A stretch of 64,000 nucleotides of DNA from Curvularia sp. ZM96 (GCA_022457065.1 JAJGBQ010000004.1:868001-932000); one strand, 5' to 3'. Numbered from the stretch's first letter, positions 32,801 to 43,055 are shown. Notes: generated by a model not told the origin, from the letters alone. Program-made: numbers and translations.

Positions 32801-34901
32801 GGACTGCCTTTACTAGCGTAACTCTATCCCTAGTGGCATTCTAGTTTTTTAGTTAAGAGCGTTAGCCCTTCTCTAACCTCTTTCTTTTCTTAGGGAATTT
32901 TCTAGCTTATTATTTAGCTACTAAGTAATCTAGATAGGCGTCCCTATAGTATAATCTCTAATTACTATGCCTATATAGTATAAGTTCTCTTCTAGGTATC
33001 CGTTCCCTATTACGCGTAGTCCTATTGCGCTATCGATCTTGGTTCTTTCGATTAGTTTGTTGTAGAAAGTAACTACTATTTACTTTTGCGTTATAGTATA
33101 TCGTATACTAATCTTCTATATAAAAGGTCTAGTAGATATTTATATATAGTATTATTTTCTCTAGTATCTCTAGTATTAGGATCTAATTCTTTGTCGTGTT
33201 ATATATCTTATATTCTACTATTTAGCATTCCTTAGCCGTTATCGTTCTATGTAGGTAGTAGCTCTCCTACCTTACTATAATTTACTATTCTTAATAGAAT
33301 TAGTATTTCTCTATATAATTAATCTACTCTAGGCGCTCGTGCGCCTCTTAGTGTTCTTTCTTATAGATATAATAATCTAATATTAGGTATTCGTTTGCCT
33401 ATAGATATATATAGTAGTAGCTATATTCGTCTAGCTTACTCTATTTCTTTTTATCTACGTAGTATATGTAGAAATTCTTTCTATAGTCGACCTAGTAAAG
33501 CCTCTAATAGAGTTCTTTCTCTCTTTCGTAGTCTTCTGCTAGTTAGAACGCTAGTAGGGTGGGGTCTACGAAGAAAGGTTATTCCTCGAACGCTTTTCTA
33601 ATTATAGCGTTAGCCTTCGTGCTAGTAATATTAAGACGTTAGGCGCGATACGCATAGGTATCTACTACGTAGGTAGCATCGCTATATACCTAATATTCCC
33701 CTCTACTTAGTTATTAGTCTATTTTCTTATTCTCGATTTTCTAATTAGTAGGTTCTAGAGTTATCTATCTCGTGACCTCGTTTATCTAGGCGGGTCTAGG
33801 TACTACCTTAAAGTTGTCTTCTTCGTTTAAGCGTGCTTCTTTGTATAAGTCTATGTCGCTAAGGTTGTCGTTTAACTTCTCTATAGATAGTAAGATAGAT
33901 AGTTATGCTTTTATTATCTTAATCTTTACTACTACTTACTTAACTTCGTTTCTAGGGTAGTCTCTGCGGAAGTGTCCTAACTCCCTGCATCTGAGATATG
34001 CTTTACTATCGTAACGCCTCTAGCGCTCTTTCTTAGATAGTCTATCGTTATACTTTCTAGAGTTTCTTTTCTTATTCTTAGTCTTTTCTTATATCTTGCC
34101 CGTTATAATAGTATCTCTGTCTTTATTAGTTTAGTTGGGCTATTTCTTTATATTCGTTATTATAGGCTAGAACTATCTCTTCTTCTACTCGTTTCTTTCC
34201 TATAGCCTATTATCGATGCGTGTGGCTAGCTCGATTAGAGCTTATAGCGTCTTAGGTTTATTATAATATACTAGACTATCTTTAATATTTTCTTTTAAGC
34301 CCGCTTTAAATACTATTCGAAGAGCTACGTCGTTCTAGTTAATTCTAGCCTAGAGTTGTTTAAACTTAGCTATATACGCGGATACTAACTTAGTTTGCCT
34401 TAGGCGAGTTATTGCTTTCTCTATCTAGTTCTTAGCGTCTACTTCTCTAAAAATGCGTCCTATTTCTTTCTTAAAGGCGTTCTAGTCTTAGAATAGCGCC
34501 TTAGTTTCGTCCTTAGTTCTATAGGTGTTAGATAACGATATAAAATTCTCTACGTGTAGCTATATCTATATAGCTACTCTTCCCTTTAGAAGTGTGCTTA
34601 CTATAAGAATCTTTTCTTAGTTGTTAGGAACCTAGTTAAGTCTATAATAGAGGTTGACGTTAGTAAGAAACGTTCTTAGTTTGTTACGTCCTTCTTCGTA
34701 TTTCTCGGGTATGCCTATCTTAGGCTTTAGAAGTGGCCTCTTGTTCGGCGTGGCTATAAGCTGCTCTATAAGCTAGTTAACTAGACTCTACATGTCTGCT
34801 AGCTACTTAGCTTGCTCCCTTGCCTGTCGCTTAAGCTTAGCTACTAACTCCCTAGGAGTAGGTTCTACCTCGGGTTCCTCTCTATTACTAGGTGTAAGCA
34901 T
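29872..34901 (-). pseudogene. Gag-Pol of gypsy copy B, RIP-mutated and truncated
   Basis: Gag begins MLTPSNREEPEVEPTPRELV and continues with KRPLLKPKIGIPEKYEEG and RNKLRTFLTNVNLYYRLN, the usual retrotransposon capsid region. The zinc knuckle reads AYLRCRELGHFRRDYPRNEV. The longest stop-free stretch, 31623-31435, is reverse transcriptase just after the YLDD box (LKEHIKHIKKVLRKLKKYKL, then FLGFIILTKGVKI). The distance from the knuckle Ala codon to the VYS codons is 2,378 nt, identical to copy A. The frame is full of RIP-type stops and has no product. Confidence 0.83.
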
Positions 34902-35029
34902 CTTATTATTCTTAGGCCTTTAGTCGGATTCTATACTAGGGACATCTGCTAGGTTACCTTAATAAGCTATCTTGCTTAGTCGAGCGACTATTAGTTAAAT
35001 CCTTCTATAGAATCTATAGGTAGTTAAAG
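29872..35029 (-). mobile_element. Gypsy copy B interior, minus orientation, truncated in integrase
   Basis: Reads leftward from its 5' LTR (35030-35499): gag from the ATG at about 34901, zinc knuckle near 34001-33940, protease, reverse transcriptase and RNase H, then integrase up to about 29872. There it stops at the point that corresponds to about 28140 in copy A. Chromodomain, antisense frame, polypurine tract and its own 3' LTR are absent. Confidence 0.85.
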
Positions 35030-35499
35030 TATTATATGGGAGTTCGCGATACTTACCTAGTCTTAGTCTAGGTTAGGGCGAGACTTGTATAAAGTATTCC
35101 GTGCGATTATTTTCTAGCGATTCGTAGTAGAGAGAAGTTATAAGAGTTTAACTAAATGTAAAATAAATAATTAATTCTATAATAATAGAATAACTAAGTA
35201 TTAATCTATATAAGAGAAGAACTTATAAGAGTTAACTACAATGAATATAATAATAAAATCTAACCTATTCTTATATCTATTACTTCTAGTCCTGCTATCT
35301 TATCTATCTCCCTCCTACGAGATAGTTACGATAGCGCGGCCATCTCTTCATGCACTGCCATCTTAGATAGCCAGCCTTAGCGAGATGGCACATCACGTGA
35401 TCGCCGCCCCGCGGTGATCATTACCTTTTGACGTGGCGCCCAATGGTCTCCGACCTGTGGCCCTCGTCAAGGAGAGATCCTTTGCTGTTACTTGTAACA
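35030..35499 (+). repeat. Gypsy LTR, right copy (5' LTR of copy B)
   Basis: 470 bp. The first about 300 bp is RIP-mutated (starts TATTATATGGG where the left LTR has TGTTACACGGG), while about 35330-35499 keeps its CA/TG dinucleotides. Ends TACTTGTAACA and is followed by Fot1-like transposase sequence. Confidence 0.85.
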
Positions 35500-35778
35500 G
35501 CGAGGAGATAAAGCAGGCGAGGGCGATAGAGAAGGAGTAGAGGCGTTAGGCGAGGCTTGTAGTAAGCCTAATAAGGTAGAAGGAGAGGGAGGAGAAGGCT
35601 ATTAAAAAGGCCTCGAGGATCGCGGCTTGTAGGGCTGTAAAACGACTTTAAAAAGCTATTAAAACTACCTAAAGAGGTAAGAGGAGTAGCCTTAAGGCTC
35701 CTATAAAGGCTACTCGAAAAAAGAGGTCTATCGTGAGTAGACTGGTAAATGGGTCGGGGTAGGGCTGGGGTAGGGCTG

Positions 35779-35850
35779 CCAAGAGTCGGGTTGGGGTAGG
35801 GCTGGGTTGCTTAGTCAGCTGACCCAGCCCTACCCCAACCCGACTCTTGG
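35779..35850. repeat. Perfect 29-bp hairpin inside the MITE
   Basis: Arms 35779-35807 and 35822-35850 are exact inverted copies separated by 14 bp. They are built from the same GGGTAGGGCTGGG motifs as the subterminal repeats. Confidence 0.85.
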
Positions 35851-35975
35851 CTAACCCAGCCCTACCCAGCCCGCTTACTAAGTAACCCAGCCCTACCCCT
35901 ACCCGACTTAAGATGCTAAGAGTTGGGTAGGGGTAGGGCTGGGTTAGACTTAGTCAGACCCATGGGCTATTACTG

Positions 35976-36039
35976 GTCACGTGACTATATATATATATAT
36001 ATTAGAGCTATATCTAGAATATATCTATGTAAATATAGC

Positions 36040-36070
<31 letters not shown>

Positions 36071-36080
36071 GTCACGTGAT
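35976..36080. repeat. AT-rich palindromic insert within the MITE
   Basis: About 105 bp bounded on both sides by the palindrome GTCACGTGA(C/T) followed inward by TA dinucleotide runs, with a short non-repetitive core. It looks like a separate small inverted-repeat element or a recombination-prone cruciform. Confidence 0.6.
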
Positions 36081-36478
36081 AGAAAGCTAAGTAATCACAG
36101 TTAGTAATCACAGTAACCCAGCCCTACCCCAGCCCTCTAACATCATTAACCCAGCCCTACCCCAGCCCGAGCGCCAAGTAACCCAGCCCTGCCCCTACCC
36201 GAGCCTCCATGGCCCCAAGCCCTACCCCAACCCGAGCCGGGTGCCCCATACCCATTTACCAGTCTAATCGTGAGGCCTTAAGGTGATGAGGAGCCTTAGG
36301 GAGGTGTAGTAGGATTACTACCTCTAATCTCGCGTCGCGGCCGCGCGATTAGAACTCTATCTTAATTTCTATAGCTATATATATATATTAAGTCCTATTA
36401 ACTTTACTTCTAAAATATATCGCGATAATAACCTTTTGGTGTGGCTCTATAGCCTCGTTTTTTAGGTGGTTTTGGTGA

Positions 36479-36522
36479 GGCCGCGCGTGCACGAGGTGGT
36501 CGCGTGCACGAGGTGGTGGGGC
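36479..36522 (-). repeat. Right 44-bp terminal inverted repeat of the outer element
   Basis: Exact reverse complement of 21583-21626, followed by TA at 36523-36524. Confidence 0.95.
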
Positions 36523-36667
36523 TAGTTAGGGCACGTGCGGCGCTAGGAGATTCCAGGGCCTGCAGGGACATCGCTCTATAAACGTCACTCTACTGTCTGC
36601 ACATACAGATAGTAATCTTGAATCAGCAAATAGTTGACAAGTATGCAATTGTAAAAATGAAACCAAT

Positions 36668-37615
36668 CTACAAGCTGTTCTCAATCGCAGCCAATTCCCC
36701 CATGGTGGCGCTAACGCTTGTCTTGAGCGCCTCACCAACCGGCATATAAGGCCTTCTTGGATTCAGCCTCTCCTCCGCACCATCAATACCTGCAGCCTTC
36801 GCACTATACTGACCAACCGCATATTTCGTTGGTGCGATGCCAGCCTTGATCGGGCTTTCCGCCAGCGCAGCCTTACGTTGTAGCTCTAGCGCCTCCTTTG
36901 TCTTCCCACTCGTATAGAGCTCATACACCTTCGAGCAAACCTTTGGAAAAACATTGCTAAACGCAGACACGCATCCCGCGCTTCCAACTGCCAACCCAGC
37001 AACCATCCAATCCGCCTGTCCCGCAAACGTTGAAAAAACATCACTCGGCAGTTCGGCGCAGAGCCTGGTAATCTTCGCCACACTCCCGCACGTCAACTTC
37101 ACGCCCACAATCTTCCCCGGATTGCGTTTCGCCAGAGCAGCAATGGTAACGGAGTCCATATCCACACCGCTGCATATACCCGGGAAATTGTAAATGACAA
37201 TTGGTAACGCGCTCTTTTGCGCTACTTCATCGTAAAACGCCATGACGACTTCTTTCGAAGTTGCAGGCCCATAGTACGCAGCTGGTAGCAGCAATCCATA
37301 GTTTGCCCCAGCTTCGATTGCATCGCTGATATTCTCCATGACCTGAGGCACAGAGAAGCCTGAGATACCGACTATGAGGGGATAATCGGGCCCGACGGCT
37401 TCACGGGCGCATTTCATCAGTGCCCGCTTCTCGTCGCGCGTGAGTAGGAATGCTTCGGCGTTTGAGCCGAGAATGACGAGGCCTGTGAGACCAGATTTGG
37501 AGAGGTAGCTGAAGTATTTCTTCTGGGCGACGAGATCCAGGGTTGCGGTTTCGCTGTCGGGTGTGTAGAAGGTTACTGCGGGGCACCATACGCCTGGTGT
37601 TGGTGGAGGTGCCAT
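36668..37615 (-). CDS. DHDPS-family aldolase (HOGA / 2-keto-3-deoxy acid aldolase-like)
   Basis: Single exon. The start MAPPPTPGVWCPAVTFYTPD at 37615 gives about 315 residues; an in-frame ATG at 37723 would add 36 Ser/Thr/Arg-rich residues that could be a mitochondrial presequence or just leader. The class I aldolase barrel features are present: GVWCPAVTF strand, GLTGLVILGSNAEAFLLTRDEK (phosphate/carboxylate loop), the Tyr in IVIYNFPG and the Schiff-base Lys in IVGVKLTCG. The family contains dihydrodipicolinate synthase, 4-hydroxy-2-oxoglutarate aldolase and the fungal L-threo-3-deoxyhexulosonate aldolase of galacturonate catabolism. Fungi do not make lysine by the DAP route, so a sugar-acid or hydroxyproline role is more likely. 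Its 3' end lies about 145 bp from the transposon block. Confidence 0.85.
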   Translation of the reverse strand: MAPPPTPGVWCPAVTFYTPDSETATLDLVAQKKYFSYLSKSGLTGLVILGSNAEAFLLTRDEKRALMKCAREAVGPDYPLIVGISGFSVPQVMENISDAIEAGANYGLLLPAAYYGPATSKEVVMAFYDEVAQKSALPIVIYNFPGICSGVDMDSVTIAALAKRNPGKIVGVKLTCGSVAKITRLCAELPSDVFSTFAGQADWMVAGLAVGSAGCVSAFSNVFPKVCSKVYELYTSGKTKEALELQRKAALAESPIKAGIAPTKYAVGQYSAKAAGIDGAEERLNPRRPYMPVGEALKTSVSATMGELAAIENSL

Positions 37616-38406
37616 TGTGATGTTGGTTGAGGTTGAATGTGCTTTGCCGGTGGTGAATTGAATTGTGTTACTAGGACGAGGCGTTGGCGAGGAATGGACA
37701 AACAGGTTACGATTGCTTCTCAAGAGGAAGCATGAGATGCGTTGTCTCGATAGGAAGTGGGATACTCATGCAGTGTCGGGGGTCGTTCCGAGATCCTTCA
37801 ATAGCCGCATTGAGTATTCCGATTGTTCCGATACTAAATACTTTTTCCTTATCTTCCCCTACACAACACTCTATTTCATAAACCTTCTGCTTGAAGATAC
37901 CAAACGTAGCTATTGACGTTCTTTTATTCTGATTTCGATCATGTGACACATTATATGAGTGGCCTTGCACTTGGGTGGTGTGCATGACCTCATATAAAAG
38001 TCGAGATATTAGAAGAAGTCCAACAAATGGCATTTTCGGATACTATACTACAACGCATTTATTCCCTACGAAAACCAGCGTGCTCATGAAAACCCTTCGT
38101 CAAGACTTGCCATCGAACCAAGGGCCATCGAACGTAATAGTATCAATCAGTGTATATCGAATCTTGAGACAAGGTTTCTTTTAGGCGCAATTTCAGACAA
38201 AATTGCATCTTATGAAATACACTCTGATGGTAGATATCAGAACACACAACGAACTTATGATATCGAGCCCAGTAAACCAAACATCCATGCTATGCATACC
38301 CGTACCACCATTTCCCGACTGCCCACCCGTCCCATGGTATCAATTCACCCATCTCGATTATGGTATCTTGTTTTTTCATCGATCACCAGCATTACCGCTC
38401 TCTCGC
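37616..38406. other. Intergenic region
   Basis: About 0.8 kb between the aldolase start and the MSN5 stop codon. No gene recognised; it should contain the aldolase promoter and the MSN5 3' end. Confidence 0.4.
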
Positions 38407-41400
38407 TTACTGTCCTCCAAACATGTCCGCCACACCTGCCAGCCCTGGGCTCGTTCCGCGAACGATGGCTGGCTGCTGATCGACAGTCATATACTGCTCC
38501 ATCATAGCTGTCCTAGTCTTCCCCTTTGGTCGCTGAATCTTGCCTTGCTCGTGAATGCTCACACCTTTGATGCTGCTCAGTAGGTCCAGAACAATGCTCC
38601 TTTGCATTCTCTCATCCTGGCGGTTCGCACTTTGAAGCTTTGCAAGCCGGCGGTCGACGCGAGCTTCATCACCCATTCCGGGTAGTGATAGGATGATGGA
38701 GCGCGGGATCTCGTTGTCAAGATGGATGATGCCGGCAATCAGGGATGCAAGCTCCTTTTGGCAATCGACGAAGTAGGGCTCGTGTAGGGAGGTAATGGCC
38801 GACTTGAGGATATCATTACAGAAATAGTCGCGGATCGGAGACTTCTCCTTGAAGCGCGGAAGTAGGGTCCGCATGACACGGACGATCGTAACGACAGACC
38901 GGGTGTCTCTTACACGAATAGTCGAGTTGCAGAAGAGGAGAATAGGCTCCAGAACTGAGGGTGTTTCAAGAATGAAATCGCACATTGGTGGTGCATTGGC
39001 TTCCTTGCGACTTTGCTCATCGTGCCGGGCAAATTCTACAATATATGTTAGCCTAGTCGCTTCGTGTGATGAAAAAATAGAAAGCGGTAGTGGTGATACC
39101 AGGTAATTTTATTCCGGGTGCCGCTCGAAAAGAAATTTTGAACTTACCCTGCCTCGAATCGAGCAGGACTGCGACAAGCGAGACTGAGGAGTATGTGAGC
39201 TGACGGAGAATACTTTCGGTCTTCATCTCGTCTGTTAAGTTGTCATTGTCGCCTGATTCGGCCACTTGTCGAGCAATCTCGCTCCATTCTCCAGATATCT
39301 TCCGGTCTAGTTCTCTGAATAGCCCTTGAATCATGGGAGGCAGAAATTGTGACCGCAATTGCGATGGGCATCCCTCGATGAGGTGCGTGGATACTGTCAG
39401 CAAAACAGACAGATGATGCGCAGTCAAGGCACCAGCGTGCGCAAAGAGGGCTTGGCTGAGTGGTCCTGGTAAGTCTTGAATACCGTAAAAGAAGTCTCGG
39501 AACCTTGTCAACGAATAGAGGATATAGTAGGAACTCTCCCTAATTTGACGGACAGTACCTCGAACCGTCGATGCGAAGCCTTCGTAGGTGGACTTGGAGC
39601 CGCTGACCCTGGCGAAGAAGTCATCCCTGCTTTCGGTGGAGATGCCCGCCTGCCAGAACCGATCAGTGAGGACACGTTTGATGACCTGCTGCAGTTCAAT
39701 TGGCAGGTGTGACCAGTTACTGTCAATGTCGTTAAATGCTTGCGCATGGCTCACAAGCTGAAGAAGATTGGGAAGTAGCACAGGTATCGTCTCTGCCCAC
39801 AATTCTGCAGCAGTCTCATAGGCAGCAGTGCCATCGCGTAACTTCTCTGTGGACGCTGCAAGTAGTGTCTTGGTGAGTCGCAGTGGCAGTTGTTGAGATC
39901 GCTCAAGGATGGAAGCTTGCAACGCTTGACCATCAGCAGGTAATTGCTGCTCAGACCAATCCTGTACACCGCTGAAGTTATTCGCAGACAGAAATTCAGG
40001 CAATTGGCCCATGCCCAAGACATCGCAGAAAGACTGGAACGAGGAAATGGCTTTGGTAAGCTCGTCGTTTTGCCACGCCTCTTTGACGCGGTTGAGCATC
40101 TGTCTCATGCGCTCCTTCTGAGTGGTGTGGTCTAATGTTGTGCATCTGTGGATGATGATAAAAAGGAAAGCAGAGTATGCCATTCGTTGACGTTCGTCAG
40201 TCGTGGGGTCACTGATCATCTCATTGATCTTTGCTTCTAATTGCTCGTAGACGTTCATAAAATCATCGGCGAACTTCATGGCTAGTTTCTGCATCTCCAA
40301 GCTGCATATGCGCTCCAGGTCCTTTACTGCTTCGGAGTACTGTGGGTAGTTTGCATCATCTGCTAGACGTATGGTAAGCATGTACTCAAGGAAGGTTAGT
40401 GCAAAGCCAGCCCTGTCGCCCAATGATTTGGTAGCAAGAGTTGCCATGAGCGATATGATTTTTCTCGCGACTTCGGGGTCATCGAATCGCGCATTCAGGA
40501 TCTGCCGGCCCCACTGCTCGAGTGAGTCTTCTAGGACATTTTGGGTTCGCTCATCGCCTTGTGAATCTTCGCCTTGACTTTGCTGCCACTTCATATAGCC
40601 TTTGAGCGCGGCCTCAATGACAGTGACCTGCGCATCAACCTGGAGGGCCTGCGGCGAGTTCTTGCTAAACGTCTGTGGCTGGAAAGGAGGCTGGTCGCGA
40701 TAGAGGTTCTGCAACATGTTGGTTGCTTGAGCAAGAATATGCTCCATGGCCTCGATTGGCGTCTTGCGCACGAGCACCTCGATTACATCTGCGCAGAACC
40801 TCCGATAGTTGCCCAGGAAGGCATGCCGTTCAGGGATGGTGTCAATGTCTTCATTCAAGAATTGCAGCGTCACGTCTTCGGTATCTTCAGGTAGTGCCTC
40901 GTAACGGATCAAACGGGCACAACACGTCTCGAGCAAACCTCCAACCATGGAATTCACGACGTCAGACTCGCGCACAATGCTTGATCGTAGCAACTTGGTC
41001 CAGCAATGAAGGACAGGTATCGAGACGACAAGACTTGGGTGGCGCATGATGTCGTAGAGAAAGCCAAACATGCCAGCGAGATCGCTGGTGTCTGGGATCG
41101 ACTGGGGTTTTTGTTCGATGAACAGGCCAAGGTTGTTTGCCAACTGCGGTCGTTAGTCATGGATCTAAAGTATTGGCGAGGAAAAAGGTTGCCTACCTCA
41201 GACAGCCTCTTGCAAAGCATGTATTTCTGGTCATCAATGTCATTGACGTCCATGTCCACGAGTGTCCAATTGTATACTTCCCGTAGGAGCGAAACGCTGC
41301 CCGGTGTGTACATGGGACACACCAGCTCCACAAACTCGTCGTCGTGCAGGTGTGTTCGGTTGTAGATAGCTTGCAGAGTCTCGACTGCGGCCTGAACAAT

Positions 41401-42334
41401 GTTAGCGGTAGTCTCGCAGTGTTCGCTTCGGGTCGCATACGATTTGTATCTCGACGGCTGGGGTGGCCAGGGCCTTGCAGAGCGCCTCAATGATCTGAGT
41501 TGCTGCAATGGCTTTGGGCATGACCCAGGGCATAGCTGCTCTGAGAGCATGCATGGACTTGACAGCACTAGCTCTGATGTTTTCCTGGTTCTGATAGTCC
41601 TGTCCTAAACACCAACCCAGGTTTTCGCATAACCTCGTCAGCCAGCCTTGGTCTCCGCACCGTAAATCCAGCCCTTTTTCTCTGGTAGGGAGTTGCTCTT
41701 GTATGACGATGTGAGGTGTGAAGATCTCGACACAGGCACGTCCCAGGTCGCTGCCTCGCAGGCCCGCCGTAGCATCTTCGCGGTTGAAAACCTCTTCGGA
41801 GAGCGTCTCGAGGACGTAGAGCACTATAGCCTGGTGGTGTAATGAGTTTGTCCAGAGGGCGACTAGCTGTTCGTCCATGTCTAACCACTCGGCACCCCAA
41901 CTGCGCTTGGCAATCTCTGTCCAGAGTTGGGCAATTTTGTTGCGAATGTAGACAGGGTCGGTCTCGACTACGTTCTGCGCAAGCTCGACTGCGTACCTTC
42001 TCAGCGCAGCGCCTTGGTCGACCGTATAATCCTCCCATCCATACTTGATGGAATGCTCCAGCATGGTCAGGCCATAGTAGCGCAGTTGTGCGGGCTGTGA
42101 GCGGTCGAGGGCGAGCGTGTGGCCATGGGATGGAGCTTCGGGGTGACGCTTTGCTTGCTCGAGGTATTCGGTTGCCTGTCGGCGGGTATCATTGCTCGAA
42201 GTCGGGGCGTAGATGGCCTGTAGTGCCTCTAGCACTTGCGAGAGGTCTGCTTCTGCATTTTGGTGGTGTTGCGCTCCGCCGCCGCCATTTGCGAGACTTG
42301 TTTGCGGGGCTTGGTCGTTCACCCCAGCATTCAT
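38407..42334 (-). CDS. MSN5: Exportin-5 / Msn5-type karyopherin
   Basis: Four exons: 42334-41441, 41391-41197, 41143-39148 and 39035-38407 (introns 49, 53 and 112 bp), 1,237 residues, close to yeast Msn5 (1,224). The N-terminal importin-beta region contains RRQATEYLEQAKRHPEAPS and LRYYGLTMLEHSIKYGWEDY, typical of exportin-5. HEAT-like helices follow throughout, and the C-terminus is basic (IQRPKGKTRTAMMEQY). Msn5 exports phosphorylated transcription factors and other cargo from the nucleus in complex with Ran-GTP; in animals the orthologue exports pre-microRNA. All three splice junctions restore a continuous helical protein, for example LSELANNLGLFIEQKP at the second. The last intron is twice the usual length here. 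Confidence 0.9.
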
Positions 42335-43055
42335 CGTGGAGAAACCGCTTCTCGGGCCGCAGCGTGTGGCGGGTGGCGTCTGGATGTCGGATGTGGCTGG
42401 CTGAGAGGCTCACGCTTAGAGGTGGTGGTGGTGTTGGTGTAGGGAATTGTCAAGCGGTGCTGGTTTCTTGGTTCTCGCAGGCGTTTCGGGCGGAGGTTGC
42501 TGAAAGCGGAAGAAGCGCAGAAGGACAAGGATTGCGGCTCAAGAAGCTTTGGCGCCCACTGGCTGGGCTGGGACCGGGACAAACCACTCAGAATGAGATG
42601 GCGGTGTAGCGTCTGCTAAATAGGTCCAGATCCATTGGCTTGGCCGGTTGAGACGTGGCTCTGTCTTGTCCTGGTTGTGTGCAAAAATAAACATACATGT
42701 CCTGCGTCTCACGTCCGCGGTTCCACAGACGCGCTTTGCTGCCTGTTCGTCCCAAGGCCACGGCACGCGTCTACGCGATGTCAGCTGTTTTACGCCAGAT
42801 GGAGCAAATCAATTGTATCCACCACAGACTTCACAGCCTGGTAAAAAATGAGTACTTGCTACACTATCCTATATGCCTTCCCAGCGCCTGGTACGGTCCA
42901 GAAAACCAACACATTCCTTCATTGGCAAAATCGCTTCGTCGCCGCATCCACGCTGATTGCATGACCTGAGCATCGCATGACATTAACGACCTCGCGCATT
43001 GGTCAGAACTCCCCGCAGCAGCCTCCCCCGACATCGCAAACTCCGTGCCTGTTGC
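42335..43055. other. Intergenic region upstream of MSN5
   Basis: About 0.7 kb between the MSN5 start and the GH5 stop on the same strand. No gene recognised; expected to hold the MSN5 promoter. Confidence 0.4.

Larger units (their letters stand above)
35738..36266. mobile_element. hAT-like MITE, 529 bp, with 8-bp target site duplication
   Basis: Perfect 17-bp terminal inverted repeats (TAGACTGGTAAATGGGT at the left) are flanked by the perfect 8-bp direct repeat ATCGTGAG at 35730-35737 and 36267-36274, as in the hAT superfamily. The subterminal regions are filled with CAGCCCTACCC-type motifs in both orientations. It has no coding capacity. Its C-rich sequence is not RIP-mutated although its surroundings are, so it inserted later or was exempt. 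Confidence 0.88.
35500..36478 (+). pseudogene. Fot1-like transposase C-terminal fragment, interrupted by a MITE
   Basis: The frame GEEIKQARAIEKE, KEREEKAIKKASRIAACRA, then KRSSLKAPIKATRKKRSIV runs into the MITE at 35738. Past the MITE the frame resumes and ends LISRRGRAIRTLS, matching the basic tails of Fot1 transposases. It is followed by the right terminal repeat of the outer element, so it most likely belongs to the outer transposase, though the inner one cannot be excluded. Confidence 0.65.
21583..36522. mobile_element. 14.9-kb nested transposon block bounded by a pogo/Fot1-type element
   Basis: Perfect 44-bp terminal inverted repeats at 21583-21626 and 36479-36522 are each flanked by TA (21581-21582 and 36523-36524), the target duplication of Tc1/mariner-pogo elements. 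Inside lie, in order: the N-terminal part of the outer transposase, the left end and transposase of a second Fot1-like element, three gypsy LTRs with two truncated inverted gypsy interiors, the C-terminal part of a Fot1-like transposase broken by a hAT-like MITE, and the right terminal repeat. The block is rich in TA, and its reading frames are filled with TAG and TAA codons where CAG, CAA and TGG would be expected. This is the signature of RIP, the fungal repeat-directed mutation process. Confidence 0.9.

Noticed and set aside
35976..36080. AT-rich palindrome as a replication origin or centromere-like element
   Set aside because: It lies wholly inside a MITE and is explained as a small inverted-repeat insertion; nothing else supports an origin.
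21583..36522. A Starship-type giant mobile element
   Set aside because: No tyrosine-recombinase captain gene and no cargo genes were seen; the ends and transposase are pogo/Fot1 type.
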